Shown in pieces: positions 32,127 through 43,200 of a DNA stretch of 64,000 nucleotides. This DNA is from Coprinus comatus (taxonomy: Eukaryota > Basidiomycota > Agaricomycetes > Agaricales > Agaricaceae): assembly GCA_034638255.1 (NCBI GenBank), contig JAWPGT010000065.1, forward strand, positions 59,434 to 123,433, given 5' to 3'. The notes under the pieces are model-generated. The model saw only the letters and a program-made list of their open reading frames with translations, was not told where the DNA came from and made no database searches. Positions within the stretch are counted from its first letter, which is position 1. Every line of letters begins with the position of its first letter. The translations under genes were made by a program, and so were the position numbers.

Positions 32127-35100
32127 TTACGTTGGGACCATATTATTTGAGTGCTTGGCAGCGCTATATGTGGGATTAGAAAACTCCAACCTGTAATAGT
32201 TATCACGGAAGTATTCAAACTTCACATGTCCGAGATTCTTCGTGAGAAGATCTGCAGGGTTCTCAGTGCCTGGAATAAAATAGAGCTGAACTTTCTTTTC
32301 ATCAATTACTTGACAAATGAAGTGGAAAATGATGTCTATGTGTTTTGATCTCTTTTCGACGGCAGGATTTTGTGCGATAAAGAGAGAGCCCATATTGTCT
32401 CCACAAATATCCATTGGTTCATTGTTGTGTAAACCAAGTTCAGTCATTAGGCTTCTGATCCAGATGGACTGATGACTACAATCGGAAATAGCCATGTACT
32501 CAGCCTCTGTGGATGATAACACAATAGTTTTCTGTAATCAACTGACCCAGGCTACTGGACAGGATGCAACAGTGGACAGATAACCAGTTTGGGATCTTCG
32601 AGTAGAAGGATCACTAGCCCAATCAGAATCACTGTAAGCAATGAAGCCCTCATTACCAGAACCATCAAGCATCATTTGGTATTCCCAAGTCACTAGTGGG
32701 TATCTACAAATATAGAGAGCTCTACACAAGTGTTCTTCCATAGGGTTATGAGAATGTTGACTTAGCTTAGTCACAGCAAATGAAATGTCCAGACACATGC
32801 CAATAGCAATGTACAACAGTGATCTGATCACCTATTGGTACCTAGAATGGATGGAGGAGTTGATCAGCTTGTTGTTAGGAACTGGATAGTACCCTTCTGG
32901 CAGCAGAGTTCGCGCCGGCTTGGTGTCACGGTCAGAACCAGTGACTTTAAACCTTTCCAGGATCTTTTCTAAATAAGCACATTGATCAAGATAGATCTTT
33001 CGATTAGCTCGATCTCTCCTGATGCGCATACTGAGAAATTCTTTGACTTCTCCAAGGTCGCGGCATTCCCACTTTTTCATGAACTCTCCTTTAAGTTTTT
33101 TAAGCAGGGCGGAGTCATTTCCCATAAAAAGTACGTCGTCAACATACACGACAGCAATGACAAACTTGCCATCTTTTTGACAATATATATAAATACGGCA
33201 TTGGATTCACATCGCTTGAAACCTAGTTTGTCCATGGAAGATGCCATCTCCTTCCACCAGGCCAAGCCGGCTTGTTTAAGGCCGTACAATGCACGTCGTA
33301 ACCTCCACACCATATGTTCCTTGCCCTTAAGTTTGAAACCTTCGGGTTGATCCATATAGATTTCCTCATCCAGTTTGCCATAGAGATATGCTGTCTTTAC
33401 ATCGACAGACTCAATGTCCCAGTCTTCAAGGGCGGCTAACCCGAGCAGGATTTGAGCGGACTCATATCGTACTACTGGAGAAAATAATTCATCAAAGTCA
33501 ATGCCCTCGACTTGAGAAAATCCTTTAGCAACTAGTCTAGCATGTTTGCAACCATCACTCTTTTCATTAAAGACCCATCTATTTTTTACAGTTTTCCTTC
33601 CTTCCGGAAGTTTCACCAACTCGTAAACTTGTCGCTTTTTAAGTGCAGCTAGTTCTCCAAGACAAGCTTTGTGCCAGTGTTTACGTTCCTCTGGATTCAA
33701 TTTTACAAGATCACGGAATTGCTCAGGAACAGTAGTTGAACTCGCTTTTGCCAATAAAAAGTTCATCAATTCTAACCCCCCTTCCTTAGTAATCCATTGA
33801 ATCTTACAATCTGCATCTTCTTCCATTGCGTCAGGTTGTTGTTCCCTCGCATATTGCCATGAGGCATCCTCGTGTTGTCTGTGTATTTCATCACGGCGTT
33901 CTGGGACTTCCTTGGGCGAAATAGGATGTGGATCTGCTTTAGGGCGATCTCGTTGATTTCGGATTCTGAAATCGTGACCACGGAGACGAACTCTCCCCTG
34001 AGGTGGTAGAGGTTCATTGTGATTATAGTCTCGTAGGATCTCAGACAGATGTGTTCTCTCCCCATAAACATTACCTTCTCTAAACGGAACAAACTTTTCT
34101 CAGCCAGAACGGTGAGGTAAAGGTTCAACTGGTCTAGGAGGTCGTTCAGGTGATGGAGAAATGGGACAGGTAGAGTCAGTATGAGGAGCAGGGCTCGGAC
34201 TCGGGTGACGAATAGGTGATCCGGGATCAGCGTATGATAATGCATCATCATCATCTTCATCAGTAACTTCCTCGACTGTTGTTTTCCTGGGAGCAGGTTT
34301 ACTCGGACCAGGAACAGGAGGTTTTTGAGAAGTAGATGGTCTGGGAATCGGACCTTGCGGTCTAGGCATGGGAGCTCTATCACTGTCATCTTGTCGAGAT
34401 GTGTCCATAGGATCATCAGGATAAAGATCAGGTGTAGTATCCTTGTCATCTTCATCAGATGCTGGAGGAGGAGGATTTATTTTGGGGTTTTTAGAAGAAC
34501 CAGAGTCCTTACGTTTTTCGTGATCTGACTTACATTTGGGATACCAGCCCTCGTCGAAAATAGCTGTTTTTGCAGTATAAATAACATTTCCTTTCTGATG
34601 TCGCATAAACATATAGTTTGCGCCAGCGTAACCAAGAAAGATCATTATTTCAGATCTGGGTGACAATTTGTCATCACGCGATTCCTTAGGAATGAAAACG
34701 TAAGCTGCACAGCCAAACACGTGAAGACCAGATAGATCTGGCTTCTTCCCTGTTACCATTTCAGTGGGAGTTTTCCATTTGAGACGTTTGATGGGAGTTC
34801 TATTGTAACAATGAACTGCTGTATTAAGGGCAAATTCCCACCAAGAATCTGGTAAGCATGCAGTAAGTCGCATGGCCTGCGCCTTTTCCTGAAGTGTGCG
34901 GTTCAGTCTTTCTGCTCTACCGTTCTGCTGGTGAATGTGTGGTGCAGACGTCTCGTGTACTATCCCTTTTGAACAAAGGAATTCCTCAAATTGTTTTGAG
35001 ACATATTCGCCACCATTGTCTGTCCGGATACGCTTAATTGTTTTACCGAATTGTTTTTCCTCAAAGGCACAAAATCTTTCAAGTGCCACAAAGGCATCAG

Positions 35101-35600
35101 ATTTGGCTCGTAAGAGGAGGATCCAGGCATGGCTAGAATAGTCATCATAGAACATCATTGCCCACTTGTACTTGTGGTATGAGGCAATGGGGAATCTAGA
35201 AGATCACTGTGGATCAATTCTAAAAATGACTTTGCTCATGTTGAAGAAGGTCGATGTGCGTCATCGGACATTTTGCCTTGAACACAACCATCACAAATTT
35301 GACAAGAGATAGGAATGTCAAACTCAGGTACTTTTTCTGAGTGTTTTGGAAGTTATTGCAATATTTCCTTTCCAGGATGTGCCAATCGACAGTGCCAAAG
35401 ATCATAAACAGATAATTTAGATGCGCAATAAGATAGCACCTGATTCGCAGTATAGTGACGCACAATCCGAGTGTGAATGTGGTGGAGTGCATCTTCTAAC
35501 TCTTTGAACACAGGTATGTGTGTAGCATGCATAAATAATTTTCCGTTTGAACGAAATATGTTGGTTCGCTTTAAATTAGACTCACTCCTCATTCCTTGCA
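32127..35600 (-). pseudogene. Copia B integrase, reverse transcriptase, RNase H
   Basis: Near-identical to copy A in reverse: integrase 35158-34100 with RTDNGGEY and HQQNGRAERLNRT, RT 33826-32832 with DVKTAYLYG and the YVDD site, RNase H 32831-32127. It shares the TGA after the linker, the TAG at the RT end and the TGA at VSW with copy A. A private frameshift near 33190 (the NAGIYIYC region of A reads NAVFIYIV here) splits the RT before the YVDD. Confidence 0.9.
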
Positions 35601-35605
35601 GCCAT

Positions 35606-35902
35606 TGTCAGGAATGCTCTAGACAGTCCCCAAGGTCAGTACTTATTGTTGGTTGAGGTTAGAAGAGTTGTGGTTAGATATTCTCTCTTTGGAGTTCTGG
35701 ACTTGTAGATTGTTTCCGCTTTCTGTGACATCACAATGTCATGTCACATGTTACTGAAGCATCCTGCAGACACATGAAGACTCTCTAGTCTAATACAAGT
35801 GTCTGCAGTGTTTGTGTTTTATCTCAGTCATTTCTTATTGGTTTCCCTCCATTCCTTCGTCATCGTGCTTGTCTCGTCGTCCTCTACGATCCTGCGCTTA
35901 CA
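35606..35902 (+). mobile_element. Solo LTR, family D (297 bp), TSD GCCAT, in copia B
   Basis: The insertion, border sequence (TGTCAGG to GCTTACA) and duplication (GCCAT at 35601-35605 and 35903-35907) are the same as in copy A, read on the other strand. It is 2 bp shorter than in A. Confidence 0.93.
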
Positions 35903-35907
35903 GCCAT

Positions 35908-37935
35908 AAGGCACCAGGTGAAATGATTCTAGTGGAGAGAGACGCAATATAATAGACTGGGTACAGTGGAGTTGTTCTTGTAACTCCGTCTACTTCATGT
36001 TGAAAGAGGACTTTCCCACGGCCAGTAATGCCAATGAGTTTGTCGTTAGCAGTTCTAACATTGCCAAACACTCCTTCCTCTAACTCGATAAAGTCGCTTA
36101 TATGCTGGGTGCAATTAAAGCTAGCGCCTGAATCAAGGAGCCAAGTAGCAGACTCTCTAGCATAATTAGGTTTTCCTTTATCTTCACAGAAGTTGCATAA
36201 GCATTCAAGATCTTTTACCAGTTCATCACTGCTTTCAGGATCTCTTAAATATTTTGCCGGTAAGACAAAAGGATCACATAAAGAAACAGGAGAATCCATC
36301 GCATTTACAGAAACGGGAGAAGTTACATCAGCAGTAGATAAAAGAGAACTAAATGTCCAACTATAGTCTGGCAGTCCATTACGGTGCACTAGAACATTGG
36401 GTCTGATGGAGCAATTTGTTCGTCTCCCCATTTGGTGGAGGTATCTCTGGATATCCCATTTAGTAAGGAAGAAATCTTGAGAAAAGAAAGGTACATACTC
36501 GTTATACCAACCATCATCGACCTCGTAGTCACCATCAGCTTCGTAGTCAGGATCATTCATATAGGCGTCAGCCTTGGAGATCGCTTCGGGGACATTGGAA
36601 GGAGGGACATAAGAAGGAGACTTAGATCTGCACGTGGGGGACCCAGGTGTAGAAACTGAAGATGAATCAACTTCCTCTTCAGGAAGGATATGTGATACCA
36701 TCGCATCAAGCGATAGTGGAGGTGATGGGGGACAGGGTTCAACCAAGCTGAAGCCAAGGTGAGCACCCATCTTCTCGAAGACCTCTGTCTTCTTTTTCTG
36801 ATACCGGGTATGACCGACCAGGTGCCCAGCAGGGGGAAGAAGAGTAGCACGAGGAGCAGGAGGCTCAACACCATGCACGACGACTTCATCTGCAGCCTTT
36901 TTCAAGGCCACTGCCCTGAGGCAGGGATCAGTAGTCTTCATCCTCTCGACGAGAGAACGAGTATTGGAAGGTTTGTTAGTGGGAGTCGTGAAAGACTCCA
37001 AGACAGCAGGTGACAAAATCATATCCACATTACCGGCATCCTCTTCGGCGTTGTTAGCCTTGTTGCCTCCACGTTTTCCACATTGATGCTTCTTCTTTTT
37101 ATCCTTATCCCCCCCAGAAGCATCACCGGAACCGGAGTTCTGGGTCTGATTTGGTTTAGAACCACCAGATGACGACTTCTGTTGTTGCTGTTGTTGGCTG
37201 CTGAGAAGCGCCACTGGAGGATTTGGAATAGGGCTTCACACCCTTGTAGTTTTTAATGCCGGTGGAAGCGGCACGAGAAGCAGAAGCAGCTCCACGGGAA
37301 TCTCGCCATGCACCCATAATAGCGTCTGAAATGATCTGGACCGTTAAGGTTGAAAGGGAGTTACCATATTGAATGAGGAGAGCAGCACAAGTGGCACTCC
37401 ATTGAGGAGGAATGCGTGTCATCAACATCAACGCACGGAGGATTCCAGGGACGTTAATTGGGGGCGTGGCTTGCTCTAACTGTGTGAAGTAGTTCCTAAA
37501 GGTGGAGATCTCCTTAGAGGGATCGTTCACACCAGATAATCAGAACGAATCTGCAGAAGCATACAGCTCATAAGCTGCACCTGCCGAAAAAGTGCCGTAA
37601 ACTCATCTCAGGTGTGTCCAGAGATCATCTGAGGTTGTTTCACCATGCCGAAGCATGTCATCGCTCAATCAGGAATTTAACATCCCAAGTGCAAATGCCT
37701 CAACGTTATCGAACTTTCGAATGTCATCGACGTTTGTGGGGGGTACCATAGCAGTAGTGGCAGTTGCGGGGGAACCACCGATAGCTGCAGGCCTTGTGGC
37801 GCTGCCATCAATCATTCTCACTACACACCACCCATCCATGTGGATCATGTTAGCAATGGACATAACACATGCTGACCACACTTGGTAGTTGGCAGTGCCA
37901 GTGAGGACCGGGATCGAGGGGATCAAAGCGGCCAT
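35908..37935 (-). pseudogene. Copia B gag and protease region
   Basis: The same order as in copy A: MAALIPSIPVL start at 37935, three early TGA stops, DPSKEISTFRNYF at 37530, Gln-rich stretch, then the protease WLLDSGAS. Here the ECLCNFCEDKGK to protease segment stays in one frame up to 35898, where A has a one-base loss. B has its own two-base loss at the Gln run (near 37195). So each copy carries private lesions on top of shared ones. Confidence 0.88.
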
Positions 37936-38219
37936 GAGTAATGTTTGGAGATAGAAATCTACAACAAAACATGTGTCAGAACTATGAACTAAAGCTGCAC
38001 TACATGTGCTATGTTCTACAGAGCTATGAGCTGCCCGTCTAACCGAGTATGGTAAGGGGTTGCATAGAGAACACTGAGTGGATCGACGTCTCAAGCAAGC
38101 AGAACTCGGACTTCCCTCACAGGTGAATCCAGCTTCACCCTCGAGCTCTGAGCTGCACGACGAGTAGTACTCGTCAAGTGCGCGTCGAGAGTCATACAGG
38201 CTAACCAGGGCCCATAACC

Positions 38220-38458
38220 TGTTAAAACAAGAGCGTAGTGTATGAAACATGGGTAGGTACGACTCTGGACTTACTGAGGGTGTTGGTTGTTAGTAGAAAA
38301 GGAACTGAAGTATATAATGCAAGAGTACAAACTTATATACATATTTACAGTGGTCCATGCGAGAATATACTATGTCACATGAAAGAGATCATGAAGATAT
38401 ATTCATCAAGTGTGATGCCATACGAGAATGTCATGATAGAACTAATAATAGTTCAACA
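38220..38458 (-). mobile_element. 5' LTR of copia copy B (239 bp)
   Basis: Uninterrupted LTR, nearly identical to the 3' LTR of copy A and lacking the nested solo LTR of A. The outer flank 38459-38463 is TAAAC, that is GTTTA in element sense, matching the outer flank of the copy-A 3' LTR. Confidence 0.92.
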
Positions 38459-38720
38459 TAAACGAGGTCCTTGAAGCTCATACCATGAAACATGAATTCA
38501 ATCTAGCGATGTGATGTGCCCTTGAGGCAGGTGTATAGACTTCAAATACCTGCATCATCCCATCGTCATTTCTCTTCCTTAGCAAGATGACTAGGAAGAA
38601 TCTTCACACATGCGTACTTCCATCATCATGAAGCTTTCAAACAAGCAGAAGCAGAATCATCATTATACACCTGTTTCCTAGCTCAACCAGTAAATTTGAT
38701 CTTGTACCAAATGAATTCCT
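38459..38720 (+). pseudogene. hAT transposase, downstream part
   Basis: The frame opens directly at the LTR as NEVLEAHTMKHEFNLAM, then meets a TGA. It is the in-phase continuation of the hAT sequence that ends at 20521 (ILPGINQL then N-EVLEAH, one TAAAC retained). Beyond the TGA only weak hAT-like similarity (CALEAG) remains and stops accumulate. Confidence 0.75.
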
Positions 38721-38880
38721 AGTCATCCCTTCACATGATGATGAATGAAGATGAGGATGGGAATGAAGAAGGAGGTAGAGGAGAAAGTATAGGTCTCAGA
38801 GAAGTGAAATGATGACAACAAAGACCAAGGAGGTAGAGGCACCCTTGACAATCCCTTCTCTGCTAGTATCAACTTTCAGT
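38721..38880. other. Short spacer
   Basis: GA-rich spacer with no frame. It leads into the first recognisable piece of the DUF3712-type gene. Confidence 0.4.
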
Positions 38881-39069
38881 GTGTGGGTACTATTGCTAGT
38901 TTCCATGGCATTACACCCAGAATGATTGCCAACATTGATACTTCTGCTCACCCAATCCATGCAGAGGGCCATTCGGAAGTTACCTCACCTGGCCTACCCC
39001 TCAAATACAATCTTGATCCAGCAGCGACTGTCTCTCTTTTGCGAGCAACATCTCAAGCAAATGGCATTG
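38881..39069 (+). pseudogene. DUF3712-type gene, first recognisable piece
   Basis: The frame reads IASFHGITPRMIANIDTSAH, then EGHSEVTSPGLPLKYNLDPA and TVSLLRATSQANGI, and is cut at 39069 by a solo LTR. The frame resumes at 47069 as LRPLDTMFQFVLDNPDF when one 5-bp duplication is kept. The usual membrane-anchor N-terminus of the family is not visible upstream, so the 5' part is missing or on unrecognised exons. Confidence 0.7.
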
Positions 39070-39619
39070 TGTTACGAGTCCACCCAAACCACCGGCCCGT
39101 ACCACCACCACCGAGGAAGACTTGTTCGCCATCTTCCCCGAACTCATTCCCAATGACGACACCATCATGGACGACTCCACCTGACATACTATTCCCCAGT
39201 GACATCACTATGACATCGCTATGACCTAACGTCGAACTAAGTATGAGACTCCACTTATGCTTAGAAGTATACATTTCCCCGACTCCAGTATTAGTTATCC
39301 ATTTCGTCATTTTACTCCTGTTGACTAATCTTTCATTGTGTATGGAGTAAATAGTCCCCGACCCCAATGTCTCACCTACTCCTGTTGACAGTTCTAGCAT
39401 TGTGTATGGAGTAGATTATAAAGCAATGACGAGTATTAGGATATAATTAGTTAGTAGCTATTATTAGGTACATCCCTAGAATAGTATAAATACTCAATGT
39501 ATTAGATGATTAAAGCCTCAAGCTTTAATCTCTTCTGTTGTATCCCTTATACATCTCTGTCTCCATACCTCTTGGTCACTAGGTTGAAAGGCCTTGAGAT
39601 TGCAGCAGAGTGTTTATTG
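39070..39619 (+). mobile_element. Solo LTR, family 2, left part (outer copy)
   Basis: Starts TGTTACGAG inside the DUF3712 gene. It is interrupted after 39619 by a gypsy element and completed at 46983-47063 (ending CATAACA). TATAAATA near 39486 marks the + sense. The flanks CATTG (39065-39069) and TGTTG (47064-47068) are a decayed 5-bp duplication; the host reading frame is restored when one copy is kept. Confidence 0.88.
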
Positions 39620-40095
39620 TGTGGGGGAAGGCAGATGGCTAGAGGAGGACGTGAGTCACACGAGTGACGCGACGTCAGCAACCGTGACATGATCTCCTTT
39701 CAAAATTCTTTTCTTTTCTTTCATTTCGTTTCATTTCTTTTTTTTTCTTTCTTTTCTTCTTCGTTTCTTTTACTTTACGTCATTCTCTTTAATGTCCGTT
39801 GTCCCTAACTTGTTTTGACTACTTCAAAGGGGGAAACCCTGCCCATCAAGGGTGTTTTTAGCTACATTTTCGTCCTTTTTGCTCATTTTCTTTTACATAC
39901 AAGTTTCGGAGACTCATGTTCACCTTCAGCTTAATTACATACAATCGTATCTTATATACGGGCAATGCCCTTTAATGCAAAACCGGTCTTTTTTCCCCAA
40001 CGTTCACTTAAAAAGTCCAGTCTTTAATTTATTTTCACCTTCTTCCATTTTCATTACTTTGGCAACTCTCATCTAGTACCGAACTCATCCCCACA
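39620..40095 (+). mobile_element. Gypsy 5' LTR (476 bp)
   Basis: Runs from TGTGGGGG to CCCCACA, with 7-bp inverted ends. The 3' LTR at 46507-46982 has the same length and looks almost identical, so the insertion is young. The left flank ends ATTG, and the right flank of the 3' LTR begins ATTG, a 4-bp duplication inside the family-2 LTR. Confidence 0.93.
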
Positions 40096-40263
40096 TATTG
40101 GAGCCCACCGCTCGCAGAGAGCCCATCTATCACCCTACCTACATAACTGACACGACTGGCGGTCTCTACACCAAACACGTTAAAAACAAGAAAGCGAACA
40201 TACCAGAAGAACGTTCCAGCGTACAGCCCAAGGAGAAGAGCTCTAAAGACGAAGTCAAACGTG

Positions 40264-43200
40264 ATGAAGACTGAAGTTCTGCCAGAGGAAGATACGTTAC
40301 GAGCGAACGCTAGAAGGGAACTTTTTAGTCAATTTATAGTTACACCAGTACAGGAGACACTCACACCACCAGTTACTGTTACGAGTCCACCCAAACCACC
40401 GGCCCGTACCACCACCACCGAGGAAGACTTGTTCGCCATCTTCCCCGAACTCATTCCCAACGATGACACCATGGACGACTCCGCTTGACATACCATTCCC
40501 CGGTGACATCACTATGACATCGCTATGACCTAACGTCGAACTAAGTATGAGACTCCACTTATGCTTAGAAGTATACATTTCCCCAGCTCCAGTATTAGTT
40601 ATCTGTTTCGTCATTTTACTCCTGTTGACTAATCTTTCATTGTATATGGAGTAAATAGTCCCCGACCCCGATGTCTCACCTACTCCTGTTGACAGTTCTA
40701 GCATTGTGTATGGAGTAGATTATAAAGCGATGACGAGTATTAGGTTATAATTAGTTAGTAGCTATTATTAGGTACATCCCTAGAATAGTATAAATACTCG
40801 ATGTATTAGACAATTAAAGCCTTAAGCTTTAATCTCTTCTGTTGTAGCCCTTATACATCTCTGTCTCCATACCTCTTGGTCACTAGGTTGAAAGGCCTTG
40901 AGATTGCAGCAGAGTGTTTATTGATCACACGTTCCTACACGACTGCACTCTAGCGTTTAAGTTCCAGGAGTGTTCAGCTTAACGGTTCGTGGTCATAACA
41001 GTTACAGGAGTAAAAAGGGAAACGATGTCACAATTAGGAGTGGCTGGGATGCCATTACCGGGGAGTAAGAGGGCGCCAGAGTTTGATTCAAGAAACCCAG
41101 AGGATCTGAAGGAATTTTTGGAGGAGTTTGAAGAAGCAGCAGATAGAAATGGATTGAATGCAAAGGAAAGGTCGAAGATGGTGTTGAAGTATGTAGATAA
41201 GGAGACAAAGGCATTTTGGAAGAGGTTAGAGGGGTATGGTACAGATTATGAGGTATTGAAGAAGAGGATTTTGGGGGCATATGCGAAAGCATCTATGGGT
41301 AGTAAGCCAACAGTGACACAGTTAGAGAAGTTGGTAAAGAAATCAGCGAAAGGAAAGATGAGGGATGAGGAGGATCTGGAGGCTTACTATAGGAGGTTTT
41401 GGATAATAGCAGCAGATTTGAGGGAGGCGACTGTTATCACAGAGAAGCAGAGAGATGAATATTTTTGGAAGGGACTGCCAAAAGATCTCAGATACACAAT
41501 AGGAGATCGATTAGAGACAAGAGACAGCACTTACGAAAGTTCAGAGGTACCAGAGATGGAAAAAGCAATGGAGGCAGGGAGATTTGTATTAAGGAAGATG
41601 GCGTCGAGGGGTGGATCTAGGAAAATGAAGAAGAAGGAGAAGAGGAAGAAGAAGGTAGTAGAATGGAGTAGTAGTGAGGAGTCGAGTGAGGATAGTAGTG
41701 AAGAATCAGAGTCGGAGTCAGAATCAGAGTCAGAGAGTGAGGAAGAGAAGCCAAGGAAGAAGAAAAAGGGAGTAGAGGTGAAGACAAAAAAGGTGAAGTG
41801 GGGAGAGGAAGGGAAAAAGGAGGCAAAGGAGGTGAAAGAGGTGAAGGATCAGGTTGAGGAGTTGACGAAGAAACTGCTGAGACTAGATGTCAAGGATGAA
41901 TCGTATGCAGTCGCCTACGCACAGTTGTTCGTTATTGCACCAGCACTTACAGACAAGCTACCAGTTCCACAACGCTTCCAAAACACAACATCTGTAGTAA
42001 CAGCAACAGTTGCGAATCCAACTCCGAGCAATACCTTAGCACAAACTGGATATCAAGACATGTCCTGTCATTTCTGTAAAAAGAAAGACTGTCGACTTCG
42101 AACATGTCCAGTAGCTGCGGAGTATGTCAGAACAGGAAAAGCGATTAGGCAAACCAATGGATATTACGCACATGCAGATGGGACATTCATAGCAAGACAT
42201 CCAGGAGGTCTGAAGGCAGCTATAGATGCAAAGTTAGGACAATCTTCGACAGAAAATTTTCGAAGAGAGAACCCACCACATATGACCAATATGGCAACAA
42301 CGTCATACTTCACAATAGCAGAGTTAGAAGGAGAGGATAATGGATTGGTATGGGGGGCAATTGCAGAGTGGATGGAGGAGGAGGAGGAAAAGGAGGAGGC
42401 AGAAGGGTTTGTGACGACGAGAGCAAAAGAGAAGGAGAAGGAGAAGAAGGAAGGAGGAAAGAAAGAAGACAGTGGGAAGAAAGAAAAGAAGGGAGAAGAA
42501 AGGAAAGATAATGTACCAGTAACTCACCAACCGGCATATCGTTTTGAATCAAAAATCGCAGATCCAAAAGCACCACAAGCTATGCTCGAACGTATCTTAA
42601 ATGTTGAGGTTACAAATATCAAAGTACGGGACTTGTTAGCATTGAGTGGGGATCTAAGAAAACAAATGGTTGAAACTACACGGACTCAGAAAGCAGCGAC
42701 CACAAGTATAGCAATATCACAGCCACCAGAAGTCGATTACACTACACCTCTGAGAGAAGTAGAAGTGCGGATTATGGGAATGCAGATAGAAATGGGGTTG
42801 TTAGATGAAGGGTCAGAGATCGTGGTGATAAGGGAAGATTTGAGGGAGGAGTTAAGATCAAAGGCGAATCCAGAGCAAAGGATGGTAATGCAGACAGCAA
42901 ACGGAGGGAAGGAGAAGATGTTGGGATGTGTTGAGTACTTAGAACTGGAAATTGGAGGGATAAGGACATACGCACATGCATTCGTAGCCAAGCAAGCACC
43001 ATATAGACTTCTATTAGGACGTCCCTGGCAGAAAAGTGTTAAACTGGGAAAAGCGGAATATGTGAATGGAGATGTGGACATTATCATAACAGATCCAGTA
43101 AATGGGGGAAAGGCAGTGGTTCCGACACAAGAGAGGAAAGGGGATAAGGCACAGAATGGATTGGTAATCTTAAAGATGGAAGAAGAAGAAGAGATGTGGG

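Noticed and set aside
13520..38458. A and B as a simple inverted assembly duplicate
   Set aside because: They differ in 5' LTR content, carry private indels, and their outer flanks form matching target duplications and frame joins that an arbitrary artefact would not produce. Long-read confirmation would still be wanted.
41002..43087. Several - strand frames opposite gypsy gag-pol
   Set aside because: Shadows of a purine-rich coding strand; the + strand frame carries all the domains.
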